Counted from the first letter of the stretch, positions 24,901-38,959 are shown. The stretch is DNA of 64,000 bases from Lepeophtheirus salmonis (GCF_016086655.4 NC_052131.2:11639940-11703939), one strand, 5' to 3'. Translations and numbers: made by a program. The notes: a model not told the origin generated them from the sequence alone.

Positions 24901-24949
24901 CATAAAACTACTAAAACAGAAGTTTTTTGTAACACGTTATAAAATTCAA

Positions 24950-27230
24950 TTGCCTATTTAATTCCATCCATCGTAGATAAGTAATAAAATATAATATCAA
25001 TAGAAAAATATAGAAATAATAACAACGATTAATAGTTTGTAATATCATTACTGGTGTTATAATAAAATTATAACACTCAACCAGTTGGTCAGACTGACTA
25101 AAAGTCAACTTGTGCATCATTACAATATATATAACTTTTTTAGAAGAAATTGTGATAAGAGTAAAGTTTTCTTTGAAATTAAAAAATTACCTTAATTCAG
25201 ATTTTGACGATATTTAATAGTTTTTGACAAATCAAAACACATTCTATATTTCATTTAATTGATGCTTTTACAATCTTATTTTATTTATAAAAGTATCTCT
25301 TTTTTCTCTATAATAATTGAGCCCGAAATAATATTTCTTATAAATGATCATTATCACCTTTGAATATCATAATAGTTTTTATAACTTTTATATTGTATTT
25401 TAAAGGTCATATTCAAGGATATTTATAGCCAGAAGGTAGGATCAACAACATCTTTTTAGCTTTATATTTAAAAACGACAGATTTATTAATAATTACTACT
25501 TTTAAGAACAGTCTAAATCAAAACTTGATAATAGGTTGATTAACAGGTACAAAAAGTTTCAAATAACATCTACGTTTGAAACTCTAGCAAATATATAGTT
25601 TTAAAATAAAATAATAGCTTTTTTAAACTGAAAAATTTTAAAGATATTTTATATTGAGTGTTTTCACTGACGTTACAAAAAATGAATAAATTATTAAAAT
25701 TATATGTTGAGGCTCAATAATTAAAAATCTAATCGACTGAAAAAAAATATTTAGTCCACTCTTTGTATTTTCAATTACAAAATTTCAAATTCACAATTTG
25801 ACTCGAGTAAAAAAATCAACGACTTCAGTTGAGGTGAACCAAGTCGAAACAATACTAATATAAATTGTTATTTGAGATGAAGAATTATTTGAACAATATT
25901 AAAAAATCTATACGACCAATTGCAGCTCCATTAGCTTAAATCATTTCTATTGATTTATCAAAATGCCACAAAAATATTAAATTCTAGCCCATTAATAAAA
26001 ATATTAAAATTTGCTCGGTATTCCAATTTAAAAACATATTTTAAATAGATGAAAATCAAATTTAAAAAAATGCTTATTTTTAATATAATCCACAAACATT
26101 GACATTCACTTTTTTGGGGTTTTGAAAACCCCGGAAAAATTTTGACGTTATGATTTGAAGAGCATTAAAAAGTGGGTTAAAATATAATTTGGAGTTAAAT
26201 GATTTAATATAACAATTAAACAGAAAAAATAAGCTTACAGGCAATATTTGAAAAGATTCAGTCACTTTTTTTGGTTACAAGGTTTTAAAACAAGAGCTTA
26301 TTTTTGGTAAAAAGTAGTCATAATTAACTCTACATTTATTTAAGTTATTTTCCCAAAAATGCAGTTTTTACCGTTATGTATATGTAGAAATAAGCACATA
26401 TTATATGCACTAAGCAGTAATTAGTTTGAGTTATACTTAACAAAGGGGGGGAAACAATGCTTTTTATCATCATTTTCATTTGTTTAGGTACAAAACACAC
26501 ATAGAAAAATATATTTGTTAATTTATTTATTAGTAGTCATTTTTTCTAACGTAAGCATATACAAAAAGTAAAAATAAAAAATGATTGGGGTTAACTTCCC
26601 TTTAGACAATTGAAAGGAAATTACGATCCTTTATTCTTTTACCATTAATATGATGTTGTAATCAAATTAAGCTTACAGCCAAAAAATAGATAGATTTTTT
26701 TTCTATGCCTATATTTCTTTTCTAAAAATATATTAACCAAAAAATATGATGAATTGCTTTTGTGTATTCTATACTAACAAAAAACTTTCAATTACGTTTA
26801 CTGAGTGGCCAAAAAATAAAAGTTACACAAGATACAAGGACATTTTTTGGAAAAAAATACTAAAATAATAATACATATATTTATAACTAAAAAAGTTGCA
26901 GAAAAATACAAAAATAACGGGCTAAAATAATTATAGTAATAAAAACTGGTGAAGTTGCATTTCAAATATTTGTGTATATGTATGCTTAACCTTTAGCATG
27001 TCAATCTTTAATCTATTGCGTAAAAAACACCTGGATAAAGTTAGTCATTAATGATCTTTTTCGCTAATGATTCATGAGTCTTTACAGCCTAGAGATTAAT
27101 TTATACATCATTTGGCTAAATTGTTGAACACGAATGTTTAATAATCTGGAATACAAAAACAAAAAAAAAACACTAGAAAATGGTTATTTTTATTGTTGTT
27201 TTTCAATACTCTCCTGGCATTTATAAAAAA
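24950..27230. other. AT-rich non-coding DNA
   Basis: No gene or recognisable transposon. Confidence 0.45.
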
Positions 27231-27235
27231 GACTA

Positions 27236-27420
27236 AAAAATGATTTGGTAACCCTGACAATTTCATAATTTTTTTTTGAATTTTTGTCATAATGTTTTAT
27301 TAGATAAGCTACAAGCTTATTTATAAGTTCTCACAAACTCAAAGTGTTATTCTGCTTGTGTTTTATGAGCACATACACTTTATAATGGTGTTTATTTTCT
27401 TAAAAAATATAGAATAATGG
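27236..27420 (+). repeat. Dispersed repeat family A, copy 4 (internally deleted)
   Basis: Begins TTTGGTAACCCTGACAATTT like copy 1, skips the middle, and resumes at GTGTTATTCTGC and TTTTATGAGCACATAC, which match the far end of copies 2 and 3 (reverse-complemented). Confidence 0.5.
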
Positions 27421-27789
27421 TCACAGCTTTGGTTAATATAAGAAAGATATTCATATTGCCAAACACAATTTTTTTTTAGATATGAAAATATTTTTTGCAA
27501 CTTTAGTCATGAGTACGAGTTTTGTACAGTGCAAGGAGGTAGTGGGAGATAGGCATTTGAGAATTCTGATTAAATAATTTTGCATAACCTTAGATGTCTA
27601 TTTTATGATTTTAGTTGGAGAGCAATGCATTACAGGTGGAGGAACTGGAGAGCCTCCTTCATAGCAATAGTTATATGTTAAAAAATTATGACAATGACAT
27701 AGCAGTCAAAACAGTGTTCTATACTTTCCTCTGTTATTATCACTATTCTTTTATTCGTGAAGAGAGTGTTCATCTAAGTATAATATAGT

Positions 27790-28010
27790 AATAGTGCGTG
27801 AAAAACAAAGACTACACAGGAAATTTGTTGTCAAGTGATAAGTTTAAGCACTTATTAGACTCAAAGTAGAATTAGGGATCGACAATGTTGTAATTTTTGC
27901 CTATATTATAGCTAAATAGGGAGTAAGAAATGTGTTTATTCCCTTCATTGCATATCAACCCATAGCTAGTCCAATGAAACGTCATGACAGCTAAGCATTA
28001 AGCCATAAGA
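27790..28010 (-). repeat. Dispersed repeat family A, copy 5
   Basis: CAGGAAATTTGTTGTCAAGTG and GACTCAAAGTAGAATTAGGG followed by AATGAAACGTCATGACAGCT, which is the complement of AGCTGTCATGACGCTTCATT in copy 1. It faces copy 4. Confidence 0.5.
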
Positions 28011-28014
28011 CATT

Positions 28015-30095
28015 CTATAAATTTTATCGGGGAATACAATAATTTTATGTTACTTTTTTTTAACATACGGGCAGGTCATACTATTTAAATCTATAGTAAT
28101 AGTGAGGGGGGTATAATTTATTTTCCTAACGTTGAAATGTTTTATACATTTCTTGGATAACGAAATGAAAACTTTGTATCGGTTTTGTTTCCAGAGTTAA
28201 TTATAAAGCTCTGAGTAGATAAAATATTATTAATAATAGAAAATACTGAGGACAGTTGTAATATATCCATTTTCTCTATCATTAAAAAAGCTACTGCCAT
28301 AAAAAACGAATCCTTATATTTGTATCATGTACTGCAAAAAAATTTAAACTTTCTTTTTTGTTAGATATTGTAGCTGTATTTGTGGGGAAAATAATGCTAG
28401 CAGCAATAAAAAACAACCATAATTTGTCTGGTGTTGCTTAAGTATATTTAAAACCCTGGAATCCAGACAATTGAAAACTTCTTTGATAAAATGTGATTTA
28501 TAGATAAACAACTCTGAGTTCAAAGGATTGCAACTCCGAATCTAGATCAAGACAAAAGTCCTCATAATACAAAGTTCAAATACATATTATTTGAGTAAAT
28601 GGCTCAAGTCCAGACTTGTTCATAAACAAAGAAACAGCTCCACCTAAGTAAGGAGTAAATCTAAAAGTAACGGAAATTACTTACATTGTTAGTCCAGGTT
28701 TGTTTTTAATTATAATGTGTCGATATGTGTTGTTAGTATAAAATTATGGTTTTGAGTAGCGAATGAAGGTAAAAGTTCATAAGGGAAGAAAAACAAGATA
28801 TTTGAGTTTGAAGGTCACTTTTTTCAAGGTATGAAGATCGTTAATGACTGCATTCTTTTACCTACAACCCATAAGCACATAAAAAGGAGGCGTTGAGTAT
28901 CTACTACAGATATTGGTAAACTGCATGTATTTCTAACCAAAGAGGTTGTAAAAAGTTAGATATAGATCAATCGTCTGTGATATGAAATAGGGAAACCGGA
29001 GGTAGTTTTAACAAGAGATGGGAGTTTCAATCTATAATAATGATTTTAAATATTTAAGTACTATAATTCTTATTATAAATTAATCTAGAACTACAAAACA
29101 TAGAAAGTTAATAATTGCAAGGTCTAGTTATTTATTCAGAAATCAAATTAATCATTTACAAACAATTAAGTGATTTAAAATATTTCAAATTCAATTTAAT
29201 TAAAATATCAAAATAATTTATTGCAATGTTTAAAATATAAGATGCACTAATTTCAATTGTCTTTGGCTATATTGCATATAAACAATGCTACGAACACTAA
29301 ATGCTGATTTAGTATATTTTTAATGTAAAAACAAAGAAATCCTCCCTCTCCAAAAGTTATCCCTAATTCTTCCGCCAGTCATCATATATAGGCGGTATTT
29401 AATATTTCTGTAAAAGGTGCGATGTTGTTTCCTTTTCTCCTAGGAAAAGTAGCAAAGCGTATAAACACTAAACAGTTACAGTGTACCAGTAATCAATCAG
29501 TAGAATTTTTTTTTTTTCTTAATTTCTAACTCAAACACAATTTTTCCAACTAATACAGTTGTCATCTATTACTTTTGCGATTGTCCGTACATCAAAGGAG
29601 TGTTGCAACATTTTATTGTTGCAGTTCAATTCAATTCGTTAAAAAATTACTGAATTATATAATTTCTAAATATATTTTCCCAAAACGACACATATAGCTA
29701 TTAAATTTTTTTCTTGGGAACCCAGGTTTCACGGTCTTTTTTGGAGTTTTACATTTCCAGGAACTCTCGTATTTAATCATATCATTGTATCATTGACACC
29801 TATATTATCCAATACAATAAAGCTTGATTATAACTTTTTTGTGCACGTCCGACCGGATAACACAAGCCCAAAAAACTTGACCCCTGGGTACTAAAAACAA
29901 CCCGTGTACCCTTAGTAATCATTTAAAAAGTAAAGAGCATAAGAATTGCAAATATATGGGTCGGATACGCTTAAAATATACTATTGTTTTTTAAATGTCA
30001 GTATTTATTATTTAATAACAGTATCCCGTAATTTAGAAATTTGTTTCTCCGTTAAGAAATAATTTCCTGGGAAAATCAAAACACTTGTAGATATG
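28015..30095. other. AT-rich non-coding DNA
   Basis: No gene recognised. Confidence 0.45.
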
Positions 30096-30099
30096 TTTT

Positions 30100-31102
30100 T
30101 TTCAAAAGTTCCTTTATTTGTCAGATGGTGTTGCATTGATTTAGTATAAGTTAACATTATAATGTGTGTAGAAAAAGTAATGAGATCATTTTTAAATACC
30201 TTTTTGAATAGGTGTTGTTGATTACATCTTAAAGTTCCGATCATTTTTGAATAGTTTAGATTCTAAGCCTTTGATTGATGTACATGTTGTAAGCAAATAT
30301 TATGCAGGTATATGTTAAGATGGAGGCAAGAAGATCATTATATGCAATTTAATCTACGCTGGGAAGACAACCTTGGGCATAATGAAGGTTTTAAACGTTA
30401 GCAAGACCGTAGTGTGTTGGGTCAAAAATCGTTTGGCTGATGAGAACAACCTTAAGGACAAACTTTAGAGTGGAAAATCCACCAAAGTGAAGCCTGAAGA
30501 CACCATGGAGGCCTTTATGGTTAATCCAACGATGAAGATGTCAGAGTACGTCAAAAAAAAAAAAGAAAAAAAAAAGAGGGTACATCGGTCTACTGTGGAC
30601 AAAGTCATCCAAAAGGCTGTAGGAAGGTCACTTAGAAGAATGGAGATGCCGATTCTGTCCTAACGTAAACACTCCGTCTTCAGCGATATCAACAACTCTA
30701 GAACTATCTGAAGCACAACAGCAACCGTGAGATGAAAATACCTTCATAGTTGACCCCGTCTACAACAAGCAAAATGATTGGGTGGTATGCTTTGGCAAAC
30801 CTGACAACAGCATCACGACAGTCACTAAGACCAAACATCCGGCCTCTGTCATGATATTTGGGGTTGTGGTATCAACTGGAGAAAAAATGCCTCCAATTTT
30901 GTTTCCAGTTGGATACTGGTTACGGAGTTGACTACTTGACGGTGTTGAATGAAAATGTGGTCCCATAGATCACCAAGTAAATAATATTATGAAATAAAAT
31001 TTTCTATGTAAAAATCATTCTGATCAATTATGAGTATTTTAATGACTACTTAGAGGCAGGTCTCAGTACTTTTTCTAAACCAGGTAGTATTACAATTATC
31101 TC
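30100..31102. repeat. Older repeat segment split by a mariner insertion
   Basis: The left flank 30105-30161 (TTCCTTTATTTGTCAGATGG to AACATTATA) and the right flank from 31085 (TAGTATTACAATTATC) join across the mariner. The joined sequence matches 7830-7895 inside foldback copy 1 (TTCCTTTAATTGGTCAGATGG to AACATTATAGTATAACAATTAC). The duplicated TA at 30160-30161 and 31085-31086 is the expected mariner target duplication. Confidence 0.7.
30162..31084 (+). mobile_element. Internally deleted mariner/maT-like transposon with both terminal inverted repeats
   Basis: Ends pair in register over about 26 bp: ATGTGTGTAGAAAAAGTAAT at the left against CCTGGTTTAGAAAAAGTACT (rc) at the right, flanked by TA. 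Inside, broken frames encode GIMKVLNVSKTVVCWVKNRL (DNA-binding part) and KPEDTMEAFMVNPTMKMSEY. A first catalytic block DENTFIVDPVYNKQND follows, then TKTKHPASVMIFGVVVSTGE and KMPPILFPVGYW. An A-rich run at about 30550-30575 and several stops break the frame. Sequence jumps from VLNENVVP to the 3' end, so the second and third catalytic blocks are deleted. Length is 923 bp against ~1.3 kb for an intact element. Confidence 0.88.
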
Positions 31103-31139
31103 TATATAACATTTGATGTGAATATACATAAAGTATATT

Positions 31140-31235
31140 TCGTTCTCTAAGAGCGAAAGTGATTCGAACATACGCATATTGAATGTGAGTGAATAATTTC
31201 TCTCAAATACCTTGTCCACTGAGCTACGGGTGATA
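31140..31235 (-). repeat. tRNA-derived SINE head (pol III boxes A and B)
   Basis: The minus strand carries box A TAGCTCAGTGG (plus 31216-31226) and box B-like GTTCGAATCAC (plus 31159-31169). Box A is exact; box B differs from GGTTCGAATCC at a few bases. Spacing of about 57 nt is longer than a normal tRNA, and no closed acceptor stem was found, so a SINE is likelier than a working tRNA gene. Confidence 0.6.
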
Positions 31236-31239
31236 GTAA

Positions 31240-34200
31240 TACTTTTATTATGGTTGATGTCACTAAAAACGCACTAAAAATATCTTCAAAAAACTATATA
31301 GAAAAATCCAAAGACAATTTCTCACGGAATAAGAAACCCCAGTGAGTATGTATTGTTAATTTTTGGCGGATCTAAATCAAGAAATCTTTGAGGTATATAG
31401 CCAGAGGCAAAAAGTGTTGCAACTATCCCCGGTATCCTATATATATTGTGTCGTAATATTAAAATTGTATTGGAATTTATCTTCTCATAATATTTTCCTT
31501 TCATTAACAACATGTTTTTTGAGAATTGGAGAAGGAGGAGGGGGGTAGAAATAAGACGTTGATATAACAGGAACAAATAAATTAAATACATTTTGTAAAT
31601 TATAATAAAATAACATTTTAAAGGAAAAAACGTACTAAATAGACACACCCTTAATATATAATAGGTATAAAACAAATTGCTCCCAGAAAGTTCTATAAAA
31701 ATTTTACTTTTGTTATTCCAACTCAAAGAATAATATAAAAAATATTCCTCGTTATCTATATTGTATATCTATATTAGGGTAACCCTAAAAAATCAATGTT
31801 TTACTGGTAATTGTATCATCCTTCCATTTTGTCATCTTCAAAATAAAACTTTGCTTTGCAAAATATATTTGACATTAATTAATATTCAAGGGTAGCCTTT
31901 GCATCTTAAATTTACGGGGAAAAATCAATATCTCCAATTTATTACCAACTTTGTCTAAATGCATAAATACTTTTTGTTTATTTTTGAATAATCAAAAAGT
32001 ACATTAAGAGATATTTTTCTCAACATAGTTAGTATAAACCGATAGGATACACCAACAATAGCTGTTTAGTATGCTGCTTTGGTTCAGCTTGAAGTTGAAA
32101 ATAACTGCTTCATCTACTACAAGTCATGATAACCTTTATGTAAATTAATTTTGATATGATTATTTATTTTATTACAAAGTTTAAAAGCCTATGACTACCT
32201 GTGTATGTCGCTCAAATGTTTAAAATATTAGAACATGAACATATTTTGGCTATTAGAACCGATTGATAATTAAAATCAAACATGGACTTTTTAAGTGCAA
32301 TATCAAAGACACCCTAATATATTTATATTGTTTAGTTAGGTATTATTCTCTCCGTGTATATTTTTAATCACACAGACACTCGTAAACATAAAAAATGAAG
32401 GCATATTAAGTATGCAAGTCAGTTATTGTATACTTATGTATATATCGTCATAGTATATATAAACAGGATCAAATCATAACCTTACAATTAGTTCATGTCA
32501 AATCATGAACACTTTGTGGTTTTTCCATTTTTTCATTCCTACTTTTCCTTATAAGAAAGCGTTGTCCAGTGTATGGGACAAACAATCAATCCATCTAAGA
32601 TTATATAAAGGGTACCTAAGTAGTAATGTTGTTTTAAGAATACCTTAATGATACCAATACTTCATGGTGTTGTTACGATACGATTTTTTTTTCCAGTGCT
32701 CAAAAATTAAATGATTTTTTTTATGAAAGAAAATTTTGATTCTAGCTTTTTATTAAAATGGACAATATTATTGTAGGGGGAGAGGGAACAGTCAGAAATT
32801 TGAGGTGTTCCATAATCGGCAGGCCAATTTTTATGATGTAGTGGAGCTGAAAGTAAAGGTTCCAAGGTTCCTATCAGTACGGATTAAAATGTGTCAGAGG
32901 TCTGGTACCCCTCTAAGTACCGCTATACAAAACAACACAAAGGTACATACATAATAAAAACTAGAGTTTATCTAAATAACATTAATTCTTTAAGGAATCA
33001 AAGTTAAGAGAAAGAAACTAATGGTTAAGTTTTAAATTTTTTAGATGCTTCAGGCGGGATCAAAGCCTATCCTAAGAGCACCATCACTAATTCGTAGAAG
33101 AAGAAATTAATAGTGAATTATATTGGCAGATTTTGAATATAATTTATCTTCACAAATATGCCCTCTAAAGCCAAAAAAGGAACTAAACAAAAATGGTTTT
33201 ACACCCAAAATTTGCTGTGAATGTCTCCAAAAATTATGTTTCAAAAATATAGATTTTTCACTTAACTTTTATAACATTTTTGAGGGGCTTAACTACCTTA
33301 GCCCATCCTTAAAACCCACTTAAGAAACTAAAATCTGATAAGGTGAATCATCTACTTGTGAACGGAGAGGTTAGGTATAATACGGGTTGTTCCATACCAA
33401 AATGACCACGGGAGTTAAAAACATATATCTGAATTATCTAACATGTTTACATTATATTTATACTTTTATATATGAAAATAAGGATAACTTTGTGATTAAT
33501 TCGTTCAAGAGAATGGAATATGGGCGTTTAAAGTTAGCAAATTCAAAAAACGTTCTTAAAAAAGGCACCAAAATTTGACTAAACTCTCATTTAACATAAA
33601 TAATTTGCTCAATTTTATTTCACCCATGTTCAAAATTTGTTAGTGGTTAAACTAATGCATTTTTTTTTGTATATATAATGAATTATTGTTGACATAAAAC
33701 AACTGAAAAAATAGCTAGCTGTAATTTTTATACAAGGACAATTTATGACGGGACAAAAACTAAGTTTTTGTAAAGTATACATACTCAACTACCAATAGGT
33801 TACTTTTAGATGAAAAATTAGAATTTTAGCTCCTATTAATATTTTTATGAATAATTACAATTATTTATACTATCTTTAGATAATCTAAACACGAAATTTG
33901 ATTATGGTTGGAAAAAAATGAACTTCAACTTTATAAAATGACACACATACATTCAACAAAATTAAGACTTAAAAACTGAAAAGTTTGATATCCTAAAAAT
34001 ATTATACTGAACTTGTTACAACTTTGTTCCAGATTCGCAAAATCTCAATTTATTCATTTTTTTGGTATAAAACAAAAGCTTTAAATATATCTCACAATTT
34101 CCGTAATAATTATTCTATTTTCCCATATTTGATCTTTTATTGGAACAAGTGACGTAGATAGTATCTACCACGTGATGCCTATGATAGAGGATTCACTTCC

Positions 34201-37200
34201 TGAAGTGATTTACATATTTAATATTAATAGGAACATATTTATGAATTTATTAGATTTGAATGCAAAGAGCGTAGGATTTCGTATAAATTGAGCTTGGGTT
34301 ATTATAGGTAGCTAGTAGTAGGCTTATATTGTGTAAGAGTACAATAAACTCTCTTATATTATTTATGTATGTACCACAAGTGTATATGTGTGTACCAATG
34401 CAAAAAGCACTGTCACATGTGTGCACCTACCATTCAATGCACTGGATATCCGAAATGAGATAGTGATGGAGACAAATTTATAGCTGTATGCTCGTATTTC
34501 TACATAGTTGCATTTACGTGCGTTCAAAAATTAGTCAGAGGCTTTATTTATGCTATAGGTACATACAAATTGACATCAAAATGGCAAAAGTCCATCTATT
34601 ATGCTGAATTCGAGTATTATTCGAACTATAAAAAACTTAATTTAAATTAAGCCCATAATCTTATGAATATTATTCAAAATTTGACTTTAGTTGAATTCAA
34701 AAAACCAATACCTCAGGAAAATTGAGTCAAAATAAGTCAAATTTATAAATTGTATCATTCAAAATGACAATAAAAAAATTATAGACTCTTCTTTATTGTT
34801 AAAACCACATTACATTCTGTGTGAAAATTTTCAAAAAAATCGAACTCAAAAGCTGTGACTCAAATTCAACAAAACTTTTTTATCAACCTTTAAGATATCT
34901 TATACACTTTGTTCAGGAATCTAGATATTTATCCTTGCATAATATTTCTGAGGTTTTTATCGAATCTTACTAATTGAAATATTTTTGTAATATTTAGTAT
35001 ATATCATATGTTTGCTCTACTTTATATTTAAATTCATAACTTGTCAAATAAAACATCTTGTATCCAAATAATTTGACATGGCATTTCATTAGTTTTTGAG
35101 TAATTAACCAATTTTTGAATTGATTATCGAGGTTTAAAAGTATGCTATTAATGCGTGCTTAATATTTATCTACGCCAACGGTGAAAATTGAGGGAAAAAA
35201 TCTTTTTCTGTTGAATATGGAACATGTCTTGTTACATTACAATTTCTTAATTTATACTATGCTGTCTACAAACTTTAATATTCTTTCGTGAAACTTTTAC
35301 TTTGTATTATGAATTCATAGGTACAAAATTATATGGAAAAAATGTTAAAGGAATGTTGCTTGAAGAAATATTGACCTCTACATTTATTTAATCGGAAAAT
35401 TGCCTTTAGGAAAATTACTACCGATCCGTCCCATATACAGATTGCACATCGATAGAAAAACTATGGAAGATAGAAAAGGTGTCTAGGCTGCCATTGTAAA
35501 AAATTATTTAAAAATAAGGAGGTATATTTTATGTTTTTTGAAACAGCGGTGGTGGTTTTTAATCTGCCTTTGAGCCCCCAAGTTTAGACTGGGTAACCCG
35601 TTACTCTAGAGCTAAGTCGATTCTAATGGTTTCTTTAAAATAGAAGTGGAGGGTTTTAAGCTATATTTAGGCTCCAACGTTATCCTACACAAAATTATGT
35701 GTGCATGAAATACAATTTGGGAAATTACGAGGGTTATCAATATTATCCCCCATCAGCAAATGGGAAAATTATCAACAGTTCCTTAGATGAGTCAGATTAG
35801 TAAATTAATTACTGCATATATAGTATATTTGCAGGCAATTTTCCGATGATGGCTATTTTTCCGAGTGGAATTTTCATATGATAATATTCCAGAGTAAAAT
35901 TTTTCTACGAAAGTAAAAAATTATTTAATTTATGCAATGATGCTTAGAATAAAAATATTTTAAAATAACTAAGGATAATTTTAATCTTTGGGTTGATTAA
36001 ACACCCACAAAGAAGTACTAACGATAGGATTTGAAGAGAAGTATAGGAGAGTGAAAGATGTATATATAATGTTTTTTTAACTGTAATATTTTTTTTTTTT
36101 TGGATACTAAAATGTAAAATATTCAAAATTATGCAGTTACTTTGAATATAAAAATGATTTTAACCATATCCATCTTATATTTAGGTATTTATTTACCTAC
36201 CTATGAACATACCGATAATAAATAAATAGTACACTTTTGGGCAACTGATGAAGATAATAATGACGATACTACACACCCAACTTCATTGAGGGATCAGAAA
36301 TAAAAAATCGTTTTCCTTCTGGTTTTTTTATTAATCTTCTACCTGTTTTATTTTAATTTTCATCTTTGTATTTTCTATCGGTCTACAATTTTCTAATTTT
36401 TTTTTTTCATATATAATAGTCAATATATATATTACATTTTCTACATTTCTACTGAAATATCGTTTTATAGATTTAATCTTATAAAATGTTTTGTAAGTTA
36501 CAGCAGAATTGGAGGGATGTCGCATGTCTTTTTCATCCGTTCCTTTGATTTTTCTTTCCATAACAACAAAATTATCTACATTCTAATCTGAAAAACTCAA
36601 TATTTATATTCAAATTCGTCTATTATCTGTACTAACCGTTACTAGTTTAGTTTGACAAGTTCAAACAAGAAGTGTGATCTTATGAGTCCAAGATCATATA
36701 TAACGAGTTACAAGGGACACTAACTCCTGGCCACGCTCTTAAATGGGGCTCTACTCCAAAAATAATTTCATAAAAAGATCATAACAGTAGAAATGATTAT
36801 TACTTTCCAATAGAAAAGTAATTACATGAAATATGGGCAAAATGTATTAAAGAAAAAGCCATAAGAAATCTTAACCTAGTCTATAAAAAAGTCATTGTAG
36901 CAATATAATAAAGCATTTATAATTAAAAAAAAAGTCCTTTTATTTTATTAGTTAAAACTTTATTTAAAAAAAAATGAAACCACATTTTATTTTAACAAAA
37001 ATAATGCTATTTAAAAAAAAATCACATTGAATATTATAAAAACTAAAGAAAGAAAAAGGACTGTTTACTGATTTTTCCATCAAGTCCCACTCACACTAAA
37101 ATCATTCATGTATGTTATGCATCCTTAAATTTGACCAGTTAATGCTCAAAAATCCAACATTTACGTGACAAATAACTTGTTTTTTTCAAAAAAACATTTC

Positions 37201-38570
37201 TTAAATTCCTTTTTTTGAAAATACATTTTTGAATCGAGATTGTTAGACAATATAATCCAATCATAAGTTAAGTTTTTTAAGATAGAGCAGCCAAAATGAT
37301 ATAGGTACAAACTTATATGTTTGAATTAACACAATTTTTACAGTTTATAATATTTTAGATTATGATCAAAAATGTATACAAATTTCAAATACTTATAAAG
37401 GAGAATTAGGACAAAAAATCAAATTTACCTAATAAGTCAAATATACTTATTTAGTGTTTAAAGGCTAAAAAATACCCCTTTATTTGTTTATGTTATAAAT
37501 ACATTTTAAGTATTTGAAAGTGAATCAAAACTATCGGTCAAATACATTATCACAATAAAAAAATATATTTCTCCCAAAAACTCTTTATGCTAAATTGTTT
37601 CTTTCGTAGGTTTAAATACCAAAAGTTATGAGGATATTCATCTGATAAAATACCATTAAAATAGGGGTTTGAATTAATGAAGACAAACTCAAGGATTATC
37701 ATCTTTTCTCGATTTTTGCTCACCGTTTAATATAAATATTTTGTTATTTTTTTATCAATCAGACAAAAAATGTCAAAAAAGGTTCAAAGGATGCGATTCA
37801 GTTAATCAATAAATGAACATACACACTAAAAAAAAATATGATGACAGATGATGGACACCAAATGATTTTTCTTTTGATAATTGAGATTATTTAAGAAAGT
37901 TTTGTCTTTTAGGTTTCAAGGTCATTTGTTGTGAAATCCACCACAAGATATCTGATGGATGGTGTAGGTAGTTTTGTTTAAAATATATTTACAAATGTGA
38001 GCAGATGTTGTGTACAGATTGTTTTTTTATACTGTACAAATATTAACTTGTATGTTCATTTGTGGACCATCATCACAAAAGTAAGCTTGAATAACTTTTA
38101 AACTGCTTGATTCTTGTTTATGTTTGTATTTTTCGACAAATTATCGGTATTTTTTACCGATTTTTTTAATAAATTATTTTGATTAATCCCTTGGGGACGC
38201 CACAAATTCAAATAATCTAAAATTGATAAATTATATTTGAAAAACCATTAATAGTCAAATTATGTCTCATAAATAAAGTGAAGGTTCGAATTATAAAATA
38301 TTACAAATTATTCTAGGAATTTGAACACAAAATATACCGTTCAGATAAATATTTTCATGAAAAATTGTACCTTATTTATATTTACAAGATGTAAAAAAAT
38401 AATAATAGGGCATTTCTTCTTTTCTTTATTTTTGTTCAAGACTGCTTTTGTGTGTTAACATACAAAATATGTCTATCAATACATAATTTGGATTAATTCT
38501 AAGGAGATGCCTAATAAAATTTTGCATTTAAACATAGTAAAAATTCCTGATTTAATAAACTTAAAACTAG
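31240..38570. other. AT-rich non-coding DNA
   Basis: About 7.3 kb with no supported gene. The only repeat noticed is 35085-35280, entered separately. Confidence 0.45.
35085..35285 (+). repeat. Diverged dispersed repeat B, copy 1
   Basis: TTTTTGAGTAATTAACCAAT, TCGAGGTTTAAAAG, AATATTTATCT and GCTGTCTACAAACTTTAATA align in order with 56625-56830. Divergence is high. Confidence 0.4.
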
Positions 38571-38577
38571 AATGATC

Positions 38578-38955
38578 ATTTGGTGGAGTGAAAACCTCCG
38601 CTTAACATTCATTTCTGTTGTATGTTGTAAGCCAAAAGTTTACAATGTTGAACCTTTTTTTACCTTTTGCGGGATCTTGAATTTTAGTTTTATGCTGTAT
38701 AAAAGTGCCTTTATTATATCTACAAAAATGACTTTAATTTGATTGATGTATCTCAATTTGTTCCAAAGTTATTGTCGATTATGCAATTTTAACATTTTGT
38801 GTGACCTTGAACTTTGACCTTTTAAAATTTAATGGGCTTTTACTGTTTACATAAATAATTTTCAAACAATATTTTACTAAATCGGTCTCTAACTTTTCCG
38901 ACATCCTTCTTACAAACATACAAACCGTGTCGATTACTTTGATAGCAGAGGTAAA
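38578..38955. mobile_element. Possible short non-autonomous element with inverted ends
   Basis: ACCTCCGCT (about 38594) and AGCAGAGGT (about 38944) form an inverted pair bracketing a 350-bp segment containing GTGACCTTGAACTTTGACCT and CAAACATACAAACCGTGTCG, which looks more complex than the flanking DNA. No coding capacity. Confidence 0.4.
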
Positions 38956-38959
38956 AATA

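Noticed and set aside
30760..30966. 68-codon minus-strand frame
   Set aside because: Antisense shadow of the mariner transposase on the plus strand.
31322..31726. 134-codon minus-strand frame ending in TLFASGYIPQRFLDLDPP
   Set aside because: Mostly hydrophobic low-complexity residues; only the last ~40 residues look protein-like and no family was recognised. Possibly a repeat fragment.
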